Position numbers and translations under genes: made by a program. 64,000 bases of DNA from Theobroma cacao (taxonomy: Eukaryota; Streptophyta; Magnoliopsida; Malvales; Malvaceae), in assembly GCF_000208745.1 (NCBI RefSeq), contig NC_030854.1:33073082-33137081 (forward strand), written 5' to 3'. How positions within the stretch are numbered: the first letter of the stretch is position 1; the number at the start of each line of letters is the position of its first letter. Of the stretch, positions 24,686-34,242 are shown one piece after another. The notes under the pieces were generated by a model. It saw nothing but the letters and a program-made list of their open reading frames with translations. It was not told where the DNA came from and did not search any database.

Positions 24686-25168
24686 ATGGCAACCACTTCC
24701 AAGAACATGAAGGGTTTCTACAGGCAAAAGAAGAACAACAGTAGGGGAGGCATAACCAAGTCGAAATCCTCGAAATCAACCAAAAACCCGTCGCCCAGTC
24801 ACGCCGCTACTTTCGGTTCCGATATCACCCAGCCCGCCGCCCTTACTTCTCCCGGCGGTTCCCTCGATCTCAAAGGCCACACTCTTTTCCCTTTTTCTCT
24901 TAATGGGTATTTATAAAAAATAAATACTATTATATTTCTTTACTTACTTTTATTGGTTTCTTGGGAGGAAGCAGATGATTTTGATGTGCAAGAGGAAGTG
25001 TCAAGGCATTTTGATATGAACATGGCATATGGACCGTGCCTTGGGATAACGCGGATGGCTCGTTGGGAAAGAGCTCAAAGGTTGGGGCTAAACCCTCCTA
25101 AAGAAATTGAGAATCTCTTGAAAGGTGGGAAAGTGAAGTTAGAATCCTTATTTGATGGTCGTGTTTAG
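24686..25168 (+). pseudogene. POLD4: DNA polymerase delta subunit 4 (copy B, damaged donor)
   Basis: Same two-exon layout as copies A and C (24686-24875, 24975-25168). The intron donor, however, reads AAAG/GCCACT instead of AAAG/GTCACT. GC donors can work but normally need a strong surrounding consensus, and here positions +3 to +5 are poor. Retention of the intron would end the protein 13 codons into it. If spliced, the protein is 127 residues but with E68V, L73S and Q75H in or beside the conserved EVLRQFD motif, which is unchanged in copies A and C. The YGPC and RWERA motifs are intact. It is probably decaying, although low-level splicing cannot be excluded. Confidence 0.75.
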
Positions 25169-25570
25169 TTAATTGTTACTAATGATTTTTGGGTGACATG
25201 TACAGCCTCTAGCTGTACTTTTAGTTTGGTGTTCAGTGTTCTTAATGTTGTAATGAACTGGAGAAGTTTGGCAATATTAATGGAGATGTTATGCGATGAC
25301 TGATTTGGTGTTTAATGTTGTGTTATGATTAAAATTGGATCTAACAAGTTGATTTTCTTTTAGAGTAATTCGCGTGTTCCTAACTGATTTTGGCCTTTAA
25401 AAGATTTGAAGGGAAAGGGTTGCATATGTTGGGTTATTTTACCTTGGAATTTCTTTCAATAACTAATCCGGCTGCCACTTGTGTTCTAAAATATGTCTTC
25501 TTTAGCAGCATCAAATATTCAAGTTGTAGCAGTACATGTGGTTTCCTACTTAATAGCGTATAGCCTATAG

Positions 25571-25616
25571 TTTTATATCATAAATTAGTTCAAATATTCA
25601 AGGTGTGTTCTAAAAT
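25571..25616. other. Templated filler at the junction of units 2 and 3
   Basis: Between the broken downstream part of unit 2 and the start of unit 3 lie 46 bases made of copied pieces. 25571-25593 is the exact reverse complement of 25850-25872. 25590-25602 equals 25511-25523. 25604-25616 equals 25480-25492. This patchwork is typical of polymerase-theta-type end joining. Confidence 0.7.
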
Positions 25617-26264
25617 GGCTTGAAGTGGCTGAATTACTTAAATTCGATCATCAATCAGTCACTCTTTTGGGTTCCACTTGATTCATTTAAAATTAATTCA
25701 AGAAATAAACCAAAAAAAAATCTCAGTAGATGTATTAGACAAAAAACTTTGTGCTGCTGATCAATTAAGGATAAAAACTTGGTCGTGGAATCGAAACATA
25801 TTCATTATTCTGGCATTGTAAACTCCTTGAACAGAATTATACAAATAAATTGAACTAATTTATGATATAAAACTTTGAGTAATTTTAGTAGCCAATGGAA
25901 AAATGAAGAAATATTTCACCAGGCAAGTGAACATAACATTAGCTTTTCCATTCTGATTTAATAAGACTTACATTAGATGAACCCATGAGCAGCCACATGA
26001 ATTCCAGGGCTTAAGATATGTGAAATCAATGAAGGTTGTTGCTACAATTCTGGAAGAATTTACTATCCAGCTAATTGCCCTGAGCTGGTCAGTCGTATCA
26101 CTCTGGTTTAACACATAGAAGCGTATCTGACAAAGGTTTACAAGTCCTGGATCAGAGGATGTGTATATCACTGGACAGATATTAAAAGCTAGACTGACTT
26201 TCCAGAAAAAGAAAAGCTAGACTGGCAATTACCTATATATAATATACTGGTAAAAATCGGTATC

Positions 26265-27833
26265 TTATCTTTTCCTAGGATGAATATGGGCCTGCAATGG
26301 AGTCTTCATCCCCACTGTGAACTCCTGCTTCTCCTCCAAGCTCACCTCATCTCCATCCATAGCCTTCCATTCGAGTTTCCAAACCAGATTTGCCACAAAA
26401 TACTCCAGATGAAGCATGGCCAAGCCGAGTCCAGGACAAATCCTCCTCCCTACCCCAAACGGCATCATCTTGATCTCCCTACTTCCTGTTATATCAAAGA
26501 CTTCCCCACTTTTATTGCCACTGCTAAGGAACCTTTCAGGCTTAAATGACATTGGATCCTCCCATACTTTCGGATCCCGCCCCATTTCTGCTACCAGGAA
26601 ATTAATGGTAGCATTCTTGGGTACCGAAAATCCTCCGAGGACTGTGTCTTCTCTCACGCTATGAGGCAGAACAAAGTGGCCTGGTGGGTGCCTCCTTAGC
26701 CCTTCCAAGATCACTGCCTTCAGGTAAGGCATCTTCTGCAAATCATCTTCCTTGACCTCTTCCTCTCCATCTCCCACAACCCCTTTGATCTCCATTAATA
26801 GCTTCTCTTGAACATGTGGATATTTCACCATGTTTGCCATAATCCACTGCAAAGCAGTGGAGGTAGTATCTGTTCCAGCACTGAGAAACTCAGAGCTCAA
26901 AGTGGCAATTTCCTGTTCAGTAAGATTCCTTTGTCCCTCCGATAATTGAAGATCAAGCAAAGTATCAACATACGCCAAAAGATACTCGTCATCATCAGCT
27001 TCCTCTTTGTCCTCTTTACTCTTGCTCAATCTCTCCTCTTTCACTTTCTTTCGTGCCCTTATCAAACGAACCAACACCTTCTCTTGATCCTCAACGGTCT
27101 GAAAGAACTCCTTCCAACGTTTATGAAGCAAAAACCTTGTCAAGCTAGGCCAGAAATTGAGTAGGTTGAATCTTCCTCCCATGCCTATTAGCAAACGGCG
27201 CGCAACATTCTCAATCTCTTTAATTTGTTCTTGACTAAGCTTGTCACCGAAACACATCAGCACCAATAAGCAGAACATAGCATATTGAAAATGATCCACA
27301 GCACGAACTGGTTCTCCAGTTTTAGAGTGTGAAATTAAGGATTCTAACAAGATTTGAATAACCCATTTCCGAGCATGAGAGTAGGATTTTATACGCGAAG
27401 GATGGAGGATTTGAGCTGTGAGGTTACGCCTCAAAAGTCTCCAAGTTGGACCGTAGGGAGCAGAGTTGATATTATGTTGATTACAGGTTACAATCTTGGC
27501 TATGAAAGGAGGTTCGGGGCGGTCGGCAAACAAAGCACCGCTTTGAATTAACGCCTGGTGGGCGAGAGAGCGATCGGAGATGAAAATAGCAGGGCGAGAA
27601 AGAATGTTGAGAGTGACCATCGGACCAAGGTTGTTATGGAGGTTCCGGAGGATTGGTTCCAGCTCGGAAAAGGTTCTCCTGAGCCATAAAATGTTGCTGA
27701 TAATGGGAATGTTGGCAGGGCCTGGAGGGAGTGTTTGGGAAGGGTTCTCGGAATGGGATGAAAGAAGGTTAATGAGAGCTCTAAAGAGAAGAGAAATGGA
27801 GATGGTGACGAGAATGATGAACCAGGTTTCCAT
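26265..27833 (-). CDS. Cytochrome P450, CYP89A family (copy 4, intact)
   Basis: Intronless, 522 residues from METW, very similar to copy 3 with the same motif positions (LPPGP 35-39, AGTDTTS about 319-325, EGLR, PERF, Cys466 in [10 protein letters not shown]). The open frame continues far upstream without a stop (to 28061), but the hydrophobic anchor starts at METW, so this start is chosen. Unlike copies 2 and 3, the ATG of the MKSS-like leader (27934) is out of frame here. The TATATAAAAG element about 40 bp before the start is missing, replaced by TGAAAG. It is expected to be an active ER monooxygenase of unknown substrate, possibly with different promoter use. Confidence 0.93.
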   Translation of the reverse strand: METWFIILVTISISLLFRALINLLSSHSENPSQTLPPGPANIPIISNILWLRRTFSELEPILRNLHNNLGPMVTLNILSRPAIFISDRSLAHQALIQSGALFADRPEPPFIAKIVTCNQHNINSAPYGPTWRLLRRNLTAQILHPSRIKSYSHARKWVIQILLESLISHSKTGEPVRAVDHFQYAMFCLLVLMCFGDKLSQEQIKEIENVARRLLIGMGGRFNLLNFWPSLTRFLLHKRWKEFFQTVEDQEKVLVRLIRARKKVKEERLSKSKEDKEEADDDEYLLAYVDTLLDLQLSEGQRNLTEQEIATLSSEFLSAGTDTTSTALQWIMANMVKYPHVQEKLLMEIKGVVGDGEEEVKEDDLQKMPYLKAVILEGLRRHPPGHFVLPHSVREDTVLGGFSVPKNATINFLVAEMGRDPKVWEDPMSFKPERFLSSGNKSGEVFDITGSREIKMMPFGVGRRICPGLGLAMLHLEYFVANLVWKLEWKAMDGDEVSLEEKQEFTVGMKTPLQAHIHPRKR

Positions 27834-29072
27834 GTTGCTTTGGGTCGAGAGAGAGTTGTGTGGTGGGTGAAAGAGGATTTGAGGGACCGGCAAGTATTTG
27901 TAATTTGAGTTTGTTGGCGAGAGCTTGACTTCATGTAACGAGGTCAAGAGAGATAGGAAAAGTATACTGCTGTGCACTTTAATTGGAAGATGATAGAACA
28001 GAATGCCTAACTTGTTTTGTGGTGTTAGACTAGAGTGATTGCGTACCAATTCGGGAGTCAAAGTCCTTCTCTTATTTTAATTGAGTCTTACCTTAAGTCT
28101 TAATGTCTCTTATCAAACGTCTATTCAATGAAGAATATTGACTAAATTTTGATATCACATTAGACCAGTTTACATTTTCAGTCCAAAAAATACGTTTGTT
28201 TATTAGATAAAAAACAATCTTTCAAACTTATTTCATCTTTTATTAATGTAGAATTTATGTAGTGTATAATGTTATCAAAAATTCTATTTTTACAAAAATT
28301 ATACAATTTTAATAAATTTTTGTTTTTTATATAGTAAATATACAAGTTGCTAGTTATTTAATATATTATAGGGACATGTTTTCATCTTAATTTGTAACGA
28401 GAAAATAATTTTAATATACAGCTTGCTTTATATTTTAAATATATAATTTTAATTCAATAAAAACACTTTTTTTAAAAAAAATTATATGAATAACACATTA
28501 CTTATAGTTGATAGAAATCTTTAAAAAATATAAAATTGCTAACAGATCTCATAAATAGATATAGATATAAATTGATAATATGTTGTCTTTTTGTTAATAA
28601 GTCATTCATATCAAAACCTTTAGGGGCATAAGATATAAAACCGATACAAATCGAAAGATTTCATTAACTAATCTTTAGAAATATATATAATTTATATATT
28701 ATATTCACAATTCAAAATTTCAACACAATTAAATAGGATATTACTGTTAATTACTCTCAATATAACAAATTAATTAACAAATAAGAAAATTGTCATACTA
28801 ATATTCTAAAATATCTTTTGAAATAAAATAATTTTGATGGAATAGGGCTTCAAATTGAAGGCCTGAGCTGCTAAACGGGCTTATAAACAGGGTTAACTAC
28901 AAGCTATGCCGTTAGGCCCATGGAAAACAACCAGAAGACGAGGCCCAGCTCGAGAAATCATCATTGGAATGCAGGATTTGATAAATTCCAAACCAAAGAA
29001 CCAATCCGGAGAAACAAAATTTTGAATTTTGAATTTAAACAGAAGCTTTGGGAAGGAGAAGGCGAATCAAGA
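27834..29072. other. Head-to-head spacer of CYP89A copy 4 and POLD4 copy C
   Basis: About 1.24 kb, homologous to the other two spacers but missing roughly 400 bp from its middle (after about 28598). A site II core GGCCCA is at 28915-28920. No gene was seen. Confidence 0.6.
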
Positions 29073-29555
29073 ATGGCAACCACTTCCAAGAACATGAAGG
29101 GTTTCTACAGGCAAAAGAAGAACAGCAGTAGGGGAGGCATAACCAAGTCGAAATCCTCGAAATCAACCAAAAACCCGTCGCCCAAACACGCCGCTACTTT
29201 CGGTTCCAATATCACCCAGCCCGCCGCCCTTACTTCTCCCGGCGGTTCCCTCGATCTCAAAGGTCACTCTCTTTTCCCTTTTTCTTTTAATGGGTATTTA
29301 TAAAAAATAAATGCTATTATATTTCTTTACTTACTTTTATTGGTTTTTTGGGAGGAAGCAGATGATTTTGATGAGCAAGAGGAAGTGTTAAGGCAATTTG
29401 ATATGAACATGGCATATGGACCGTGCCTTGGGATAACGCGGATGGCTCGTTGGGAAAGAGCTCAAAGGTTGGGGCTAAACCCTCCTAAAGAAATTGAGAA
29501 TCTCTTGAAAGGTGGGAAAGTGAAGTTAGAATCCTTATTTGATGGTCGTGTTTAG
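29073..29555 (+). CDS. POLD4: DNA polymerase delta subunit 4 (copy C, intact)
   Basis: Two exons, 29073-29262 and 29362-29555, with the normal AAAG/GTCACT donor and GCAG acceptor, giving 127 residues. The conserved core EVLRQFD, YGPCLGITR and RWERA is identical to copy A. Exon 1 differs from copy A at a few Ser/Lys-rich positions. Because the unit 3 flank continues into unique sequence, this may occupy the ancestral locus. It is the small regulatory and stabilising subunit of replicative polymerase delta and acts in the nucleus. Confidence 0.88.
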
Positions 29556-31034
29556 TTAATTGTTACTGATGTTTTTAGGGTGAAATGTACAGCCTCTAGC
29601 TGTGCTTTTAGTTTGGTCATTACTAATGTTGTAATGAACTGGAGAAGTTTGGTAGTTTTAATGCAGATGTTATGCGACGACTGATTAGTTGTTTAATGTT
29701 GTGTTATGATTAAAATTGGATCTAACAAGTTGATTTCTTTTAGAGTAATTAGCTTGTTCCTAGCTGATTTTGGCCTCTAAAAGAGTTGAAGGGAAAGGGT
29801 TGCATATGTTGGGTTATTTTACCTTGGAATTTCTTTCAATAACTAATCTGGCTGCTACTTGCGTTCTAAAATATGTCTTGTTTAGTGGCATCAAATATTC
29901 AAGTTGTAGCAATTCATGTGGTTTCCTGCTTGCTAGTGTATAGCTTGTAACAACTCTGGGAAATTCTAGTTGTTTATTGATCTAATTAAAGGGTATAGAG
30001 TAATATTAGCTTATACTATCAACGCATTAAAGTAGTTTATCAAGCTTTAATCTATCATGCAGTCTTAGGGTTAAGTAACCTGATGTATGATTGTAGAATA
30101 TATGCCCAATGCCGAATTGCGGGTACATGAAATTTCACTGGTCAATGCATATGACGAATCACATTGTACAATCATGTTAAGCCATCTTTTGAACAATGGG
30201 AAGATCTTAAAGTTACTTGTGTGCCTATTTGGTGCTAGTGCTACTGATTCATTTTGTTTAAATACTGTTACACACTTGATCTCATGTCAGTTATCAGAGT
30301 ATTAGGTATCCACATATTGCCCTTAAATAAGTTGGAAATCGAAGAGAGAAAAGGAAAGGTAAAGGAAGCAATTCTATCATCTAATTTTTATGCATATGTG
30401 AGAGGAATTCCAATTTAATTTCTTATTAAAGGGAAAGGAGAAGGTGAAAAAGAAGATGCAGCACCACATATAACTACCATTTGGTTTGAGCTTGACAAGC
30501 AACTTAAATTGAAAAATGAGAATTTTTCTCATCTGGACATGTTCATGGCAAGAGTGTCTATACTAATAGACAATATATTAGGGTTTTCAAAAAAATTATG
30601 ACAGAACTCAAAGCAAACAGTTAAGTAAAGACTGGAAAGTTCAATTTAAATCTTGCTGGGTTTAATTTGCCATAGAAACACAAGAACCCAGCTACATTTT
30701 CCATCTGAAATCATGGAAGCACAAATGATTATCTCACATACATAACTTGCCACTATAACAGCTCTTTCATCTGAAAAAATGTTAAAATCTGATACTGTTG
30801 TGCACTTGCAATAACAAATCCAAAGACATCATCACTATGAGGGACCTAAAACTACCTCTGATTCTTCTTATTTGGTCATGTTCATTAATCTATATATCTA
30901 ATGACATAAAAAAAATAAAAGAAATAGCAAAGTAAACAAAAAAAGAAAAAAGCATTAGTGCTTCTGATAACTTTTCTGAAGCTGCTCCTCACAATTTAGC
31001 ATTTAACACCATATTTTGAAAACACCAATGCTAC
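29556..31034. other. Downstream part of unit 3 and gap to the transporter gene
   Basis: 29556-30905 is the duplicated downstream part, including the uninterpreted 72-codon frame. From about 30918 the sequence is unique and is likely to hold the 3' UTR of the minus-strand transporter. Confidence 0.55.
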
Positions 31035-33278
31035 TTACTCCGTCCTGGTTTTGGATTTCACATCATCAGGTATGCATGATGACCAAAATAGTGGCAGAAA
31101 GGTGCAAACTGCCTGTATTAGGAGGCCAAGAGGAAATCCAGAAAAATCATTTTCTGTGACCCCAACATAGGATGCCAATGCGACACCAAGGTATCCACTC
31201 ACTATGAATGCAAGGGCAACAGCTGACATGACAAATGCGATTAGAGACCCTTCACATCCTGGAGGGCAGAGTTGTGCTATTAGAACACTAAATGGCAGAA
31301 TCTTGAAGAAGAACAGAACCTCTAAGACACCTGAGAAAACTACAACATAAACCGAGTCTGGCACCCCCATCTGTTGATAGATTCCTTTCACAAACAACAC
31401 ATCTGAAATCATGAATACTGCCATTGTTAGCTGAATGGCTTCAATCAGTTTCCTTGGTCGGACTGACTTGAAGCGACGATTGTAAATGACACCCCATAAC
31501 AGCATTACTGCCTGCCCAAACACCTTAGAAATTCCCAACAGAGAGGCATCAATCTTCAAATATTGTGTTTGGTAAAAGAACATGGTCCCTGTCAGTGCTG
31601 GAATTATGGCATAGGATGCGGCAAACCAGGTTATTGAATAAGCTATCTCAGGTTTTCGCAATGCAACTAAGAGCTCTGAAAGCTGCTTCTTAATCCCAAC
31701 ATTTGATGGACTTTTTGGAAGATTAAGAGAGCGCTCAGGAACTGAGACAGTTATGAAAAACTGGAAAGCAAGGAGAAGTCCAAAGAAGAGGAACATTGAT
31801 TGGGGGTAAAATCTGTCAATGGCGATGCCACCTAACAGGTTCCCAAGGACTCCACCAACAGAGGAAGCCATCCAAACAAATGACTGGAGCTCACCTGAGG
31901 AAGCTGATTGAGACTTTTTGGAAGAAGTTTGTGTTTTTCCTGTCTCGGCAACAATGGCATCATTAGCAACCTCAGCTATTGAAGCGCCAAGATTACTGAG
32001 TAGAAGATATAGGCTCATAGTTAACATTGAAATGTTTGAGTGTGAAAGGATTGTTATTGCTAGCCATGACACTGCTTGTAAGAAAGCTGCAACAGGGTAA
32101 GAGCAAAAGTTATTATGGAGAAGAAATAGACATTCAATTATTTGAGAGGTTACATTTGTTTAACAAACAATAAAATAGTATATTCATGTTTAACTGATTT
32201 ACCTTAATAATATGTTATTCAAATTTTAACAACAGTATCAGATGGTGCCAGTCAGCTTAACTTCAGGTTTAATCATCTATAATTGCACCAGGAACTTACA
32301 GTCACATCCTCTCTTCCCCATTTTCAGGGGTTTTTATCACTGAGGAGTATATTGCCATAAAAGCATAACTACACAAGTATTCAATCTTAACATTAATATT
32401 AGAAGCACAAGCTTTACTTCAACCAAAATCATTCTATCCTTCACAGAAAACTATCTTATCCTACACAATATCTCTGGTTGTTTGAAAGCAATTAGAAGCA
32501 CAATAACATAATATACAACTAGGTTTAGTAGGTTTGTCAGTAAAAATATCTTTACTTTTTCATAAAATAAGTACTTATCAACCAAAAGGAAAGAAAAATG
32601 GTGAAGCAATTGATTCTCATGAAGAAACAGAACTTCCCATTTTTATAAATTTATTTAAACAAAAAAAAAAGATAAAGTTGAAGAAATGAATAAACTTCAG
32701 ACCATTTTTCCCCCTAAAATCTCCTTTTCCTGAACTAGCCTTATTATACTAATAGCAAGTTACACATATTAATAAATTAATCCCATATTCCTCCAATGCC
32801 AATAAATATAAATATATTATGTAAAAATCCCATACATGCCTAAAATCATAAAAAAAGAAAAAGAAAAAGATAATCATTAGAACATTTCCTATTTTCCAGA
32901 ATCAAACAGAGAGTGGCATTATCGTAAATAGAACACAAAACACCTACAATTAAAAAAGACCATAAAAATTTTTTAAAAAAAAAGTAAAAAGAATTACCAC
33001 CGATGGCGATATAAGGAACACGGTGCTGGCCAGAGATATAAACGGCATCGGAAACGACACCGTAGAGGGGCTTCGCAACCATAGGGAGATTAGCAGAATT
33101 CTGAAGGATTTGAAGAGTAGAAGGGTCGACCTTAACGCTATCTTTCAGAAAGAAGTTAACAGCCATCCATGGAAAACACCTGAATCCTTGGACCCAATAC
33201 CCGACTCCCAGAAGGCTCCGGACCAGATTGGCCTTCCCTTTCGCGGGTCGCCTCCCATTTCCGTCCTCAGCTGACACC

Positions 33279-33280
<2 letters not shown>
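31035..33280 (-). CDS. Folate-biopterin transporter family protein (MFS)
   Basis: Two exons on the minus strand, 33280-32998 and 32086-31035, split after one base of a codon (GGTG/GTAATT...TTGCAG/CTTTC), giving 444 residues. The sequence matches the plant folate-biopterin transporter (FBT) branch of the major facilitator superfamily, with GVGYWVQGFRCFPWMAVNFF near residue 26, KPLYGVVSDAVY near 70, and YIAIGAFLQAVSWLA over the exon junction. Many hydrophobic segments fit about 12 membrane spans. Plastid FBT1 in Arabidopsis moves folates, but most plant paralogues have no proven substrate. An (ATT)n repeat directly precedes the start codon. The intron is 911 bp and has no recognisable gene. Confidence 0.87.

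Positions 33281-33308
<28 letters not shown>
33279..33308. repeat. Trinucleotide repeat abutting the transporter start codon
   Basis: About nine ATT units on the minus strand run straight into the ATGGTG of the transporter, so the repeat lies in the immediate 5' leader. Its length is likely to vary between individuals. Confidence 0.85.
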
Positions 33309-33309
<1 letters not shown>

Positions 33310-34242
33310 TTTTACAAAAAAGAAGAGGTTAATTTATTTGTGAATTTTACTTTTCTCTTTCACGTTCTGGTTTTGATTTTGAAAAGAGTTCTAAGCGGCG
33401 GAGATGACGGTGGCGATCGTACTCTGGTGAAGGTGCATGAAAGTTTGTATATTTGTAACTGTAGTGTAACATTGGTTTGTAGTTTATTCTAGAGCAATCC
33501 TTGTTAAATAAAGTGAAATGTGTTTTCTAATTATCAAATCTTGATTTCCTTTGGATTTGGACAGACTGACTGACTGACGTTTTCTTTCCTTCTTTCACTT
33601 CTTTATCTTTTTCTTTTTTCTCTTACTTTCACTGATTCTTGATTCTTGATTCTTGATTCTTGAATATATATATATATATATATAAAATAAAAAGTCTAAG
33701 TTTCTTCGTTTGATGATGTGATGGGCGAGGCTAGCTAGAAAGTGAAGTTCATATTTGTTTTAGTGATCACTAGAAAACAAACAAGATTGCCGAAAGCAAA
33801 AGAAAAGGAACATAGATTGATTCATTCGGTTGGGGGGCTACCAGCTAGCTCCACCCATACAACATTAAGTATTGAAAGATATTATATAAATGTTCAGGAT
33901 AGACTTATAATTCACTACCTTTGTTAATTAAATTAGACATGTATGGTATGGACTTTTTTGGGTGCACTAATCCGTGCTTTTAGATTATTAGAAGCTAAAA
34001 TCAAATTTGACCTCATTTTCATAAAACACAAAACCCTTTCATTTCTTTTATCTCATCTTAATCGCAATGGTGAACCTTTTGAGGAAATGCAGCAGCAAAA
34101 TGTATCTACCAAATACATGGGGGCAAGGAAAGCATCAACCCATGACAACATTTTCATTATTTTTTCTCTCGTCTAATTTATGATTCAAAATGTTCAAAAT
34201 TGAGAAAATATAATGTATGCTGCTTGGGCTGTAAAAGCATGC
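33309..34242. other. Gap between transporter and uS5m genes
   Basis: It holds the transporter upstream region (pyrimidine-rich near 33580-33660, (AT)n at 33664-33683) and the presumed 3' UTR of the minus-strand uS5m gene. No further gene was recognised. Confidence 0.5.

Larger units (their letters stand above)
18801..25570. repeat. Segmental duplication unit 2 (CYP89A-POLD4)
   Basis: Second unit with the same order as unit 1: left part, CYP89A copy 3 (minus), spacer, POLD4 copy B (plus), and a shortened downstream part. Its right part stops at about 25570, at a position equivalent to about 17832 in unit 1. There it is joined through filler sequence to the middle of the left part of unit 3. 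It lacks the MITE-like insert of unit 1 and has its own short insert at 24104-24209. Confidence 0.85.
25617..30918. repeat. Segmental duplication unit 3 (CYP89A-POLD4)
   Basis: Third unit, starting inside the left part (equivalent to about 13115 in unit 1). It continues through CYP89A copy 4 (minus), a shorter 1.2-kb spacer and POLD4 copy C (plus) to about 30918, where it passes into sequence leading to the transporter gene. Both genes are intact here. Confidence 0.85.
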
